From assembly GCF_002419815.1 (NCBI RefSeq), contig NZ_DIGV01000018.1:1-64000 (forward strand): 64,000 nt of DNA, written 5' to 3'. The notes under the pieces were generated by a model. The model searched no databases. It was given only the letters and a program-made list of their open reading frames with translations, and was not told the DNA's origin. Source of the DNA: Brevundimonas sp. UBA5713. Its GTDB lineage: Bacteria; Pseudomonadota; Alphaproteobacteria; Caulobacterales; Caulobacteraceae. Shown piece by piece: positions 33,130 through 41,505 of this stretch (position 1 is its first letter; every line of letters begins with the position of its first letter). Made by a program: the position numbers and the translations under genes.

Positions 33130-33831
33130 ATGAGCACATCACCTGCCCCGATTGGCGTCTTCGTCAGCCCCGTCACCCCTCTCCAGCAGAACTGCACTGT
33201 GGTGTGGTGCACCAAGACCCTGAAGGCCGCCGTGATTGACCCCGGTGCCTCTGCCGACGCTATTTTGGCTGAAATCAACCGGCGTGGTCTCACGCTCGAC
33301 GCCATCTGGATCACCCATGGCCATCTGGATCACGCCGGTGGCGCGCAGGACATGCAGGATTTGTCAGGCGTGGACATTATTGGCCCGCAACAGGCGGACA
33401 AGTTCTGGATCGACATGATTCCCGAACAAGGCCTGAAGTGGGGCCTGCCCGATGCGCGCAGTTTCACCCCCACCCGTTGGCTGGAAGATGGCGACACCGT
33501 CACCTTGGGCGAAACCTTGTGGGAGGTTTACCACTGCCCCGGCCACACGCCGGGACATGTGATCTTTTTCAACCGTGCTGCGCGATTCGCTCAGGTAGGA
33601 GATGTCCTTTTCCAAGGATCGATCGGCCGGACCGATTTTCCGCAAAGCGATCACCAAGCGTTGCTGAACGCAATTGTAACCAAGCTTTGGCCGCTGGGCG
33701 ACGACGTAACCTTTGTACCCGGTCACGGTCCGCACTCTACATTTGGCCACGAGCGTCGCAGCAATCCCTTCGTCTCAGATACGGCTTTGAGGGGCACGCC
33801 GCTGGCTCGACCGGCTTCAGGCCCCGCATAG
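33130..33831 (+). CDS. Metallo-beta-lactamase-fold hydrolase (YcbL/glyoxalase II-like)
   Basis: A 233-residue protein with the metal-binding motif THGHLDHAGG, then YHCPGHTPGHVIFF, GDVLFQGSIGRTDFP and a final VPGHGPHSTFGHERRSNPF. This pattern matches the YcbL group of hydroxyacylglutathione-hydrolase-like enzymes, which act on small thioesters. The substrate here is not shown. The ATG at 33130 begins the recognisable domain; upstream open frame is antisense to tig and is not coding. Confidence 0.9.
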   Translation: MSTSPAPIGVFVSPVTPLQQNCTVVWCTKTLKAAVIDPGASADAILAEINRRGLTLDAIWITHGHLDHAGGAQDMQDLSGVDIIGPQQADKFWIDMIPEQGLKWGLPDARSFTPTRWLEDGDTVTLGETLWEVYHCPGHTPGHVIFFNRAARFAQVGDVLFQGSIGRTDFPQSDHQALLNAIVTKLWPLGDDVTFVPGHGPHSTFGHERRSNPFVSDTALRGTPLARPASGPA

Positions 33832-33977
33832 AATTCGGCGTTGCGATTATTAATCCGAACGTAAGTACGATAAGCAATCGTAAAAGTTGTACAACTTTGG
33901 GAAAACTGCGGAACCTTAGCGGCCGTTCCAACTTCTAAGCTGTGTAGTGCCACAGTCTTTTGAATGGAGTTTGCGAC

Positions 33978-34235
33978 ATGGCTGATACTTCGCCGTCCCG
34001 CGCGTCTGGTATTTCCAAGCGGGGTTTTGCTTCCATGGATCCGGAGCGTCAGCGCGAGATCGCACGCAAGGGTGGCGCGAGTGTGCCGTCTGAAAAGCGT
34101 AGCTTCTCGCAGGACCGCAACCTGGCAGCTCAAGCGGGCCGTAAGGGTGGTGAGTCCTCGCATGGCGCGCGCAACAAAAACGCTCCGGCTGCCGATGCAT
34201 CGGCCAATGCCCAAGCATCGGGCAAGGTGTCCTAA
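33978..34235 (+). CDS. KGG-repeat stress protein (Con-10/GsiB-like)
   Basis: An 85-residue hydrophilic, low-complexity protein with KGG motifs (ARKGGASVPSEKRSF, AGRKGGESSHG). Such proteins accumulate under general stress and are thought to protect against desiccation or heat. The ATG at 33978 has GGAG 11 nt upstream. GGAAC and GTTCC lie in the leader around 33910-33929 as an inverted repeat; GGAAC is also the -35 of alphaproteobacterial EcfG promoters, but no good -10 partner is at the right distance. A strong terminator follows. Confidence 0.88.
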   Translation: MADTSPSRASGISKRGFASMDPERQREIARKGGASVPSEKRSFSQDRNLAAQAGRKGGESSHGARNKNAPAADASANAQASGKVS

Positions 34236-34261
34236 ACTCCCTATCGTTTTCAAACGCTGAA

Positions 34262-34293
34262 AAGGGCGGTGTCGATCTGGCACCGCCCTTTTT
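34262..34293. terminator. Bidirectional Rho-independent terminator
   Basis: GGGCGGTG (34264-34271) pairs with CACCGCCC (34281-34288), flanked by A-run and T-run on both sides. It can stop the KGG gene on the + strand and egtBD on the minus strand. Confidence 0.9.
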
Positions 34294-34316
34294 GGTGTCC
34301 GGGTGCCAGCGAGACT

Positions 34317-36473
34317 CTAGGCCAGCAAACTCACGGCGACAGAGGGCGCCGGACCTGCGGCGAAAGCTTTAACCGTCCAGCCGGACGAGGCAGCCAAGGC
34401 CTGCACGCGTTCCTTGTCGAACTTGCGCGAGCTTTCGGTGTGTATGGTTTCGCCGGCGGCAAATCGAAACACCACACTGTCAATCATGACCTGCATCGGT
34501 CGCGTGGCGACAAGATGCATCTCCACTCGTGCTTCACCGGCATTCCAGACGGCATGATGTGAAAATGCGTCGACGTCGAAGTTTGCCCCCAGATCACGAT
34601 TGGCGCGCACCAACAGGTTCTTGTTGAAGCGGGCGGTCACGCCTTCAGGGTCATCATAGGCCCGAACCAGCGTCTGTTCATCCTTGATCAGATCGGTACC
34701 CAGGATGAAATAGCTGTCCGGTCCCAACATCTGACGGGCGCGGCTCATCAAGGCTTCGGCTTGCACGCGGTCGAGATTGCCGATGGTCGAACCGGGGAAG
34801 AAGCCGATGCGACGCCCCTGCCCCAAACCTTCCGGCAGTTCCGGCAGGTTTTCGAAATCAGCTACGACCGGCACGACCTTCAAATCGGGATAATCGGCCC
34901 GGATAGCATCAGCTGCCTCGTACAAAGCCGTTTCGCTGATATCCAGCGGCACATAGGTCGCCAAACTCTTGGCCGCCTCATCCAGTACGATACGGGTCTT
35001 CTCACTGGCACCAGAGCCAAATTCGACCAGCACCGCATCAGGGCCAAATGCCTCAACCCATTTCGGCATGATCTCGCGAAGTAGCGCCGCTTCCTGCCGC
35101 GTGGGGTAATAGGCTTCCAGTCGGGTGATGTCCTCAAACAGGCGCGATCCTGCCTCGTCATAGAACCATTTGGGCGGCACGGCCTTGGGTGATGCCGACA
35201 GTCCAGCAATCAGATCTGCCTTGAAGGCGCGGTTCGTCTCATTGTCGTCTTGGGTCATATCGTAGGCCAGACGCAGCCCCGTGGGGGCCCAGCGCTGATG
35301 CGGGTAGTAGAAGTTTCGATACCCGCGGCGCACATGATCGCGCGGCGTAGCGAAACTGCCGCCGCGCAGCACCATCTGGTTGGCCATAAATTTTCCGTTG
35401 TACTCGGACGCTGTGCCTTCCGTCGGCCTGAACCCCGGATAGGGGGCATAGGCACTGGCGGTCCACTGCCAGACCTCGGTGTCGAGGTTGGAAAAGGCGT
35501 CGAGCCGTGATGTCGCAGCATGCTCCCATTCAGCCTCGGTCGGCAGGCGGGCACCGGCCCACCGGGCATAGGCATCTGCCTCATAAAAGCTGATGTAGCG
35601 CACGGGTCTGGACGGATCGACGTCCTGAACGCCGGTCGGGCCAAAGACCTCCCATCGGCCATCCTTGGTCTGGTGCCAATAGGCCGGTGCCGTCCAGCCC
35701 TCGGCCTGAACCTTGGCCCAGCCGTCAGCGAGCCAGAGCTCGGCGCGGGCATAGCCATCATCGGCCATAAAACGCAGCCAGTCGCCTTGCGTCACCAGAT
35801 CGCGGGCTAAACGATAGCCATTCAGCCATTGGCGGTGACGTGGCATTTCATTATCGAAGGCAAATCCGTCCATCGGATCACTGCCGATGGCGACGAGACC
35901 TCCTTCAAAGCCTACGCGCCCGCCTTTGGGGGGCTGTAGGGGGGCAGTGCGCGGCTCATGTGACCACGCAGCCGGAGCCAGAGGGTTCAGCGAGAAGAGA
36001 TGTGTCAGGTCCTGAACCAACAGCTCTTGGTGCTGTTGCTCATGGTTCAGACCCAGTTCCAGAAGATAGGTTTCTTCTTCACTCAGGGGATGCATCAAGC
36101 GGTCTGTCATTCGCTGATCAATTGTGCGGCGATAGGCCAGCACATCATCCAGATCGGGGCGCGTCATCAGTCCGCGCTGATACCGGTCCACGCGCTCCCC
36201 CAGCGCTTCGTAATAGGAGTTGAACAGGCGTTGAAAGCGCGGATCAAACGGCTGGTACCCGTCTTCGCGCGAAAGGATCATCGCCTCGAAAAACCAGCTG
36301 GTATGGGCCAGATGCCATTTTCCGGGGCTGGCATCCTCCATGGACTGGGCCGCAAGGTCTTCAGCGCTCAAACCCTCGACGAGGTCCAGCATACGCTGTC
36401 GTTCAGCCCGGTAACGCGCGATAAGGCTGTCCTGATGATCAGCCCCCGCAAAGGGCTGTGTCGCATTGCGCAT
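34317..36473 (-). CDS. egtBD: Single-chain EgtB-EgtD ergothioneine biosynthesis enzyme
   Basis: A 718-residue fusion. Residues 1 to ~405 are EgtB-like: a DinB-type metal domain (KWHLAHTSWFFE, LNHEQQHQELL) followed by a formylglycine-generating-enzyme-like domain (WEHAATSRLD, VLRGGSFATPRDHVRRGYRNFY). From residue 406 a complete EgtD histidine methyltransferase begins at an internal methionine (MTQDDNETNRAF; FYDEAGSRLFEDITRLEAYYPTR; LVEFGSGASEKTR). Together they would trimethylate histidine and add the sulphur in an oxygen-dependent step. Start: the ATG at 36473 has GGGA upstream; a TTG at 36518 is an alternative. The order EgtB-EgtD is opposite to fungal Egt1. Confidence 0.9.
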   Translation of the reverse strand: MRNATQPFAGADHQDSLIARYRAERQRMLDLVEGLSAEDLAAQSMEDASPGKWHLAHTSWFFEAMILSREDGYQPFDPRFQRLFNSYYEALGERVDRYQRGLMTRPDLDDVLAYRRTIDQRMTDRLMHPLSEEETYLLELGLNHEQQHQELLVQDLTHLFSLNPLAPAAWSHEPRTAPLQPPKGGRVGFEGGLVAIGSDPMDGFAFDNEMPRHRQWLNGYRLARDLVTQGDWLRFMADDGYARAELWLADGWAKVQAEGWTAPAYWHQTKDGRWEVFGPTGVQDVDPSRPVRYISFYEADAYARWAGARLPTEAEWEHAATSRLDAFSNLDTEVWQWTASAYAPYPGFRPTEGTASEYNGKFMANQMVLRGGSFATPRDHVRRGYRNFYYPHQRWAPTGLRLAYDMTQDDNETNRAFKADLIAGLSASPKAVPPKWFYDEAGSRLFEDITRLEAYYPTRQEAALLREIMPKWVEAFGPDAVLVEFGSGASEKTRIVLDEAAKSLATYVPLDISETALYEAADAIRADYPDLKVVPVVADFENLPELPEGLGQGRRIGFFPGSTIGNLDRVQAEALMSRARQMLGPDSYFILGTDLIKDEQTLVRAYDDPEGVTARFNKNLLVRANRDLGANFDVDAFSHHAVWNAGEARVEMHLVATRPMQVMIDSVVFRFAAGETIHTESSRKFDKERVQALAASSGWTVKAFAAGPAPSVAVSLLA

Positions 36474-36525
36474 GACGTCCCGGTCCCATGCCGCGCTTGT
36501 GGTCGCGCGTATGGTCAAGAAACGT

Positions 36526-36557
36526 ATCCTGAGAGGGGCTGGTTCCCCTCTCAGGAT
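36526..36557. repeat. Perfect 13-bp inverted repeat upstream of egtBD
   Basis: ATCCTGAGAGGGG (36526-36538) and CCCCTCTCAGGAT (36545-36557) pair perfectly around a 6-nt loop. It lies between the acyl-CoA dehydrogenase stop and egtBD. No T-run follows closely, so it may be a factor-dependent terminator, a leader hairpin or an operator. Confidence 0.7.
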
Positions 36558-36569
36558 CAGCGATTAGTC

Positions 36570-37775
36570 TTAGCGACGTCCGCCGCGCGCAGCGTACTCC
36601 AGCCGCGCAATGGTGCGATTGTGCACTTCATCCGGCCCGTCGGCGATACGCAGGGTGCGCACAGTGGCGTAGAGTTCGGCCAGCGGCGTATCGGACGAAA
36701 CGCCCGCTCCACCAAAGGCTTGAATGGCATCGTCGATGACTTGCAGCGCCATGCGGGGGGCCGCCACCTTGATCTGGGCGATCTCGGACTTGGCACCCTT
36801 GGCCCCGACCTCGTCCATCATCCACGCGGCCTTCAGAACCAGCAGGCGGCACATTTCAATATTGGTGCGCGCCTCGGCCACGCGCTGTTCCCAAACCGAA
36901 TGCTCGGCCAATGTCTTGCGGAAGGCCGTGCGCGAAAGCAGGCGATCCACCATCAGCTCCAGCGCCCGTTCCGCCGCCCCGATCACACGCATGCAGTGAT
37001 GGATTCGGCCCGGTCCAAGGCGCCCCTGGGCGATCTCGAAACCCCTGCCCTCACCGGCGATCAAGTTCTCGACCGGCACCCGCACATTCTCCAGCACCAC
37101 CTCGGCGTGGCCTATGGGTAGCTCGTCATAGCCAAACACCGATAGCATGCGCTCGACACGGAAGCCGGGCGTGTCAGCGGGCACGATGATCTGGCTCTGC
37201 TGCTGGTGTACGGGCGCGTCAAAGTCCGTCTTGCCCATGACGATGGTCACGGCCAGATTCGGATGCGCCATATTGGTGGACCACCATTTGCGGCCATTAA
37301 TGACGTAATGGTCGCCATCGCGCTCGATGCGGGTCTCGATATTTGTCGCGTCAGATGACGCCACCGCCGGTTCGGTCATCAGGAAGGCCGAGCGGATTTC
37401 ACCCGCCATCAACGGCTTAAGCCAGCGCTCCTGCTGCTGCGCGTTTCCGTAGAGGTGGAGCACCTCCATATTGCCGGTGTCGGGCGCATTACAGTTAAAC
37501 ACTTCGGCCGACCACAGATGGCGGCCCATCATTTCGGCCAGTGGCGCATATTCCAGATTGTTCAGACCCGCCCCGTGGTCTCCCGGCAGAAACATGTTCC
37601 AAAGCTCGGCCTTACGGGCCTCGGCTTTCAAGGCCTCCATCACCGGCGACTGCACCTTGGGATTGGCGTGGACCGCCGCAAAATGCTCGGCTTCGCGGGG
37701 GATCACATGCGCCTGCATAAAGCGCGAAAGCTTGTCCTGCCATTCCAGCGCGCGGTCCGAGTGTTTGAAATCCAT
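36570..37775 (-). CDS. Acyl-CoA dehydrogenase family protein
   Basis: A FAD-dependent dehydrogenase of 401 residues, similar to the ACAD10/11-like group. It has an N-terminal helical domain, AFLMTEPAVASSDATNIET (FAD/substrate loop), HYVINGRKWWSTNMAHPN, and the C-terminal IQAFGGAGVSSDTPLAELYATVRTLRIADGPDEVH. The ATG at 37775 has GGAGG ~10 nt upstream. The acyl substrate cannot be read from sequence. An SCP2 protein lies just upstream on the same strand, with a terminator between. Confidence 0.92.
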   Translation of the reverse strand: MDFKHSDRALEWQDKLSRFMQAHVIPREAEHFAAVHANPKVQSPVMEALKAEARKAELWNMFLPGDHGAGLNNLEYAPLAEMMGRHLWSAEVFNCNAPDTGNMEVLHLYGNAQQQERWLKPLMAGEIRSAFLMTEPAVASSDATNIETRIERDGDHYVINGRKWWSTNMAHPNLAVTIVMGKTDFDAPVHQQQSQIIVPADTPGFRVERMLSVFGYDELPIGHAEVVLENVRVPVENLIAGEGRGFEIAQGRLGPGRIHHCMRVIGAAERALELMVDRLLSRTAFRKTLAEHSVWEQRVAEARTNIEMCRLLVLKAAWMMDEVGAKGAKSEIAQIKVAAPRMALQVIDDAIQAFGGAGVSSDTPLAELYATVRTLRIADGPDEVHNRTIARLEYAARGGRR

Positions 37776-37812
37776 TCCTGCATCCCTCCGTTCAGCTGAT
37801 CTGACGTCAGCT

Positions 37813-37855
37813 TGAAAAAGAAAAGGCGCGATCCCGTGAGGAACCGCGCCTTCGA
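37813..37855 (-). terminator. Rho-independent terminator after the SCP2 gene
   Basis: On the minus strand AAGGCGCGG pairs with CGCGCCTTTT around TTCCTCACGGGA, followed by TTCTTTTTC. It is located 25 nt beyond the SCP2 stop. Confidence 0.85.
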
Positions 37856-37880
37856 ACTTTTTGGCCTAAGCGGCCAAGGA

Positions 37881-38183
37881 TCAACGACCCTTGAGCAGCG
37901 GAGCCAGCTTTTGAGCCAGCATCATGTCGCCAGCGACTTTCAGCTTGCCTTGCATGAAGGCCATCATCGGGTCCAGACGGCCTTCGGCCAGGGCGATGAA
38001 GTCTTCCAGCTTCAGCGAGACGGTCGCATCGGCGGCGTTATCGTCGTTGGTGACGGTGTTGTTGATGCCGTCGATGAAGATTTTGCCAGCTTCGCCCAGG
38101 TCGAGCTTGATGGTCTTGCCGAAGCTGCCGTTAGCGGCGATAGCTTCTTGGATTTTAGCGGTGATTGCGGCCACATCAGCCAT
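37881..38183 (-). CDS. SCP-2 sterol/lipid-transfer domain protein
   Basis: A 100-residue single-domain protein. AGKIFIDGINNTVTNDDNAADATVSLKLEDFIALAEGRLDPMMAFMQGKLKVAGDM is the SCP2 pattern, a hydrophobic lipid-binding pocket. Bacterial members are often linked to acyl-CoA metabolism, in keeping with the acyl-CoA dehydrogenase gene downstream. Cytosolic; ligand unknown. Confidence 0.93.
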   Translation of the reverse strand: MADVAAITAKIQEAIAANGSFGKTIKLDLGEAGKIFIDGINNTVTNDDNAADATVSLKLEDFIALAEGRLDPMMAFMQGKLKVAGDMMLAQKLAPLLKGR

Positions 38184-38305
38184 AGAGCGTCATCCCTTAG
38201 ACGTTAGGAACCCTAGCGTTAGCCCCTGATGATCCCTGTGCCAAGATCACCTAGCGTAAGGTGCGGCGTTGTTCCACAGCTATTACCATCAATGAAAGTT
38301 GATGA

Positions 38306-38992
38306 TCAGAAAGCGACCCCCAAGGTGGCTGCCACCCGCGCATCGGTTAGGGGGCCGTCTACCGACGCATCCCAGTAGCGGACATCCAGCGCAACCTTGT
38401 CGGTCAGATTGACGCCAACGCCCAGATTCCACGCGGTATAGTCGCCCGTGACATCCAGAAACTGGCGGCCTACCCCACCCGATAAACTCCACCGGTCATT
38501 GATGGCGTATTCGGCGGTGCCTTCCAGATAGGTGGCTTCTTCATCCACCCCGTAAAAGTCGGGCGAGAAGTGGACAGCAGCCCCGAGGGTGAACTGGTCA
38601 AAGGTGTGTGATGCCGCCACCTTGAACTCTACGAAGTGGTAATCGGCCTCATCAGGCTCACCTACATAGGTGTAGTAGGTGACCCCCAGGTCCCAATCGA
38701 TAGCTCCGGTCGTGGCGTTAAAGCCCGCATAGAAATCCCATTCGGCATCGGTGCCATCACCGAAGTCGACGCTGGAGGCCCAAGTGCCCGCGTAAAAGCT
38801 GCCGTAGGTGACGTCGATGCCACCTTGCAGGGCTGGATCTTCGTTGGATTGGCTTGCGCCGCGCCACACATAGTCGTTGGTGATCGCTGCGTTGAAGGAG
38901 AACTCCGGTTGGGTCTCCTGTGCTTGCGCTGTCAGCGGCAAGGAAAGGGCGAAGGTGGCCGCGACAGTGGCGGCAATAAACGCTGGTCTCAT
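38306..38992 (-). CDS. TorF-family putative outer membrane porin (TIGR02001-like)
   Basis: A 228-residue protein with a clear signal peptide (MRPAFIAATVAATFALSLPLTAQA). The mature N-terminus FSFNAAITNDYVWRGASQS is the hallmark of this family. A beta-barrel pattern follows and ends in phenylalanine (GVAF). It lies downstream of amt on the same strand; in several alphaproteobacteria this family adjoins ammonium-transport genes, suggesting a role in nitrogen uptake. The ATG at 38992 has GGGAT upstream. Confidence 0.88.
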   Translation of the reverse strand: MRPAFIAATVAATFALSLPLTAQAQETQPEFSFNAAITNDYVWRGASQSNEDPALQGGIDVTYGSFYAGTWASSVDFGDGTDAEWDFYAGFNATTGAIDWDLGVTYYTYVGEPDEADYHFVEFKVAASHTFDQFTLGAAVHFSPDFYGVDEEATYLEGTAEYAINDRWSLSGGVGRQFLDVTGDYTAWNLGVGVNLTDKVALDVRYWDASVDGPLTDARVAATLGVAF

Positions 38993-39175
38993 GACGTATC
39001 CCACATCGTTAGATTTGGACGCACGCGAACTCTGCCGAAGACCGGATAGTCCTCGGATGACTTGGAAAAGCGTTACTGGGGAGAAGATCGAGCGGCCTTG
39101 AACCACCCTGCTTATTCAGGGGGCCGGCCTTTATAGGGTGTCCGGTCCCGGTGGTGCCGGAACCGGACAGGTAGA

Positions 39176-40573
39176 TTAGTGCGCTTCCAGCGCCTCGCCG
39201 TGCAGGTGGGTATCCAGACCTTCGTCTTCGACCTCCTCCTTCACGCGCAGACCAACGGTGTATTTGCAGATCACAAGCACGATGAGGGTGCCAATGGCGC
39301 TCCAGACGATGGTCCAGACCAGACCCATGAACTGCGCCCAGACAGTCGCACCTTCCGACAGGTCATTGATGGCCGTAGAGGCGAACACACCGGTCAGCAG
39401 AGCGCCAACCAGACCACCCGCACCATGCAGACCAAAGGCGTCGAGGCTGTCGTCATATTTGAGCAGCTTCTTCAGCCAGACCGAGGAGACGTAGCAAACC
39501 GGACCGGCGATCAGGCCGATGATGACTGCGCCCTTCGGATCGACGAAGCCCGCCGCCGGCGTAATCGCGACCAGACCGGCCACGACGCCCGACAGCACAC
39601 CGATCAGCGACCATTTGCGCTTTTCGATGCGTTCGATGAACTTCCAGCTCAGCGAACCGGCAGCAGCGGCCAGCAGGGTGTTGATCAGCGCAACGCCCAT
39701 CAGACCGTCGGCTGCGCCTGCCGAACCGGCGTTGAAACCGATCCAGCCCACCAGCAGAAGCGAGGCACCGATCATGGTCAGCACAGGGTTGTGTGCTGTG
39801 ATCGGCTCTACGCCATAACCTCTGCGAGCCCCGAGGAAGATGGCGCACACCAGGCCCGCCACGCCCGAGTTTACGTGAACGACTGCGCCACCGGCGAAGT
39901 CGAGCACGCCATCGGCCCCGAGGAAGCCACCGCCCCACACCCAGTGGGCGATCGGCGCATAGACGATGAGAGACCACAGGGCGATGAACAGCAGCAGGCC
40001 GGAGTATTTGATCCGCTCGGCAAAGGCACCGGTGATCAGAGCAGGCGTGATGATGGCAAATGTCAGTTGGAACGACAGCCAGAGGTATTCTGGAATACCC
40101 GGCAGTGCCGCATACGCCGTATCCTTGGTGACGCCGTTCAGGAATACAGCGTCCAGACTGCCAACAAAGCGGTTCAGGCCTTCATCTGGGTTAACCCCGA
40201 AGGCGATCGAGTACCCCGCAACGAACCAGACCAGAGTGACGACCGCGAACGCGGCGACAGACTGGGTGATTGTGGCGATAACGTTCTTGCGGCGCACCAT
40301 GCCGCCATAGAACAACGCTAGGCCCGGCAAAGTCATCAACAGCACCAAGGCCGTCGATGTACCCAGCCACGCCGTGGACGCTTCATTCAGTTCGAGAGGA
40401 ACCTGATGTGAAAACAGCGCCGGAGCCTGCTCCGACGCTGTTGTAGCGACTTCAGTAATGGTGGTGGCGAGCTCCGCGCCAGGTGCTGCACATGCGGCAC
40501 CTGCTGCGGCTAGAGCGCCTAAAAAGCAGGACAGGGCGAGGAGACCCTTCCCTTGTGTTTGTACATGCGACAC
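39176..40573 (-). CDS. amt: Ammonium transporter
   Basis: A member of the Amt/MEP family of ammonia channels in the inner membrane. After an unusual cleavable-looking N-terminus (signal-like LLALSCFLGALAAAGAACAAP) come about eleven membrane helices, with ALFYGGMVRRKNV, the twin-histidine pore regions (HWVWGGGFLG, FGLHGAGGLVGALLTG) and DFAGGAVVHVNSG. The GTG at 40573 is preferred because AGGGGGAT lies 8-9 nt upstream; an ATG at 40600 has no ribosome site. No glnK (PII) gene accompanies it here. Confidence 0.95.
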   Translation of the reverse strand: MSHVQTQGKGLLALSCFLGALAAAGAACAAPGAELATTITEVATTASEQAPALFSHQVPLELNEASTAWLGTSTALVLLMTLPGLALFYGGMVRRKNVIATITQSVAAFAVVTLVWFVAGYSIAFGVNPDEGLNRFVGSLDAVFLNGVTKDTAYAALPGIPEYLWLSFQLTFAIITPALITGAFAERIKYSGLLLFIALWSLIVYAPIAHWVWGGGFLGADGVLDFAGGAVVHVNSGVAGLVCAIFLGARRGYGVEPITAHNPVLTMIGASLLLVGWIGFNAGSAGAADGLMGVALINTLLAAAAGSLSWKFIERIEKRKWSLIGVLSGVVAGLVAITPAAGFVDPKGAVIIGLIAGPVCYVSSVWLKKLLKYDDSLDAFGLHGAGGLVGALLTGVFASTAINDLSEGATVWAQFMGLVWTIVWSAIGTLIVLVICKYTVGLRVKEEVEDEGLDTHLHGEALEAH

Positions 40574-40769
40574 TTCGGTATCCCCCTTGTGATTACGCAT
40601 GTGCAAACTTTTTATCGCATCTGCGAAATGAGCAAGGAAAAAATCAAAATTGCGGCAAGATTCTTACACCATTACGACAAACGATCCGTGCGATCGGCAA
40701 TTAAAGCTCTAGAATTGCACCAAGTCGGATGAATATTGCAAACAGTAGGGATAATGGTGCAATTCCCTT

Positions 40770-41411
40770 TCAGTCCTTCGCCAGCGGTAAGCGCCGCTCC
40801 GGATAGCGCTCGCCCGCCAATATGTGGTTTTCCAGAAGATACGCCGCTGTTTCAACGTCGGCGGCACACAGCGCCTCATAGATCCGGCGATGATCATGGT
40901 TCGAACGCGGCTTCCATTGATCGTTCTTTTGCTGCGAAAAAACCTGACGGGAGAAAGCCACATTAAGATCGGCCACCGTGGCCACCAGCCGTGGCATACG
41001 CGACAGCTCGGCCAAGGATGTGTGAAAGGCACGGTTGGCGGCCTCCCAAGCCACCAGATCATCTGCATTGTCACCCGCCACTAACGCCTCGTTGATCTTG
41101 GCCAGCTGACGCGGACCGGGCTTGCCGGTCAGTCCGCGGATCGCCATGACCTCAAGGGCCGCGCGCATCTTCATGATCTCGCGCGCGTCCTGATCTTCCA
41201 ATGGCGCAACGCGCACCCCTCGGCGCGGCTCGCTAACCACCAGCTTGCGGATCTCCAGACGCAAAAAGGCCTCGCGGATCGGGACATGGCTAGTACTGAA
41301 CTCATAGGCGAACACCTCCTGGCGCAGGCGTTCCCCGGGTTGCAACTGGCCCACGATGATGCGCTGGGCCAAGGTTTCGGCAATCCGCTCGGCGAGTGTC
41401 GGCTCACGCAT
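40770..41411 (-). CDS. GntR-family regulator (FadR/FCD subgroup)
   Basis: A 213-residue repressor-type protein. The N-terminal winged helix (LAERIAETLAQRIIVGQLQPGERLRQ ... HVPIREAFLRLE) is GntR type. The C-terminal all-helical FCD ligand domain is seen in EIMKMRAALEVMA, ANRAFHTSLAEL and HRRIYEALCAADVETAAYLLENHI. It is divergent from a TonB receptor 92 bp away. A palindrome ATTATCGATAAT overlaps its own start codon, and others overlap the receptor start, so it probably controls both genes. The ligand may be a sugar acid or other organic acid taken up by the receptor. Confidence 0.9.
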   Translation of the reverse strand: MREPTLAERIAETLAQRIIVGQLQPGERLRQEVFAYEFSTSHVPIREAFLRLEIRKLVVSEPRRGVRVAPLEDQDAREIMKMRAALEVMAIRGLTGKPGPRQLAKINEALVAGDNADDLVAWEAANRAFHTSLAELSRMPRLVATVADLNVAFSRQVFSQQKNDQWKPRSNHDHRRIYEALCAADVETAAYLLENHILAGERYPERRLPLAKD

Positions 41412-41421
41412 TATCGATAAT
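41410..41421. promoter_or_regulatory. Operator-like palindrome 1 (GntR gene start)
   Basis: A perfect 12-bp palindrome ATTATCGATAAT that overlaps the ATG of the GntR gene. The same sequence recurs at the divergent gene's start, which suggests binding by the GntR protein and autoregulation. Confidence 0.6.
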
Positions 41422-41493
41422 CTATGGCGTTTTTCGAAGACATAGCTGCGCCCTTGAGCCAAAGACCGCCGCATTGTCAAACAGGTTTCCGTC

Positions 41494-41505
41494 TTTATCG
41501 ATAAT
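41494..41505. promoter_or_regulatory. Operator-like palindrome 2 (TonB receptor start)
   Basis: TTTATCGATAAT (11 of 12 identical to the first site) covers the ribosome-binding region and the first bases of the receptor start codon. Binding there would block the receptor's expression. Confidence 0.6.

Noticed and set aside
32776..33130. N-terminal extension of trigger factor and of the MBL hydrolase across each other
   Set aside because: Both open frames run past the true starts; family N-termini fix tig at 32957 and the hydrolase at 33130.
33910..33935. EcfG general-stress promoter before the KGG gene
   Set aside because: GGAAC is present and biologically attractive, but at 16-17 nt the -10 reads ACTT/CTTC rather than CGTT.
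40574..40720. Sigma-54 promoter upstream of amt
   Set aside because: A GG...GC pair exists near 40660-40680, but the spacing is 12 rather than 10 nt and the flanks do not fit the consensus.
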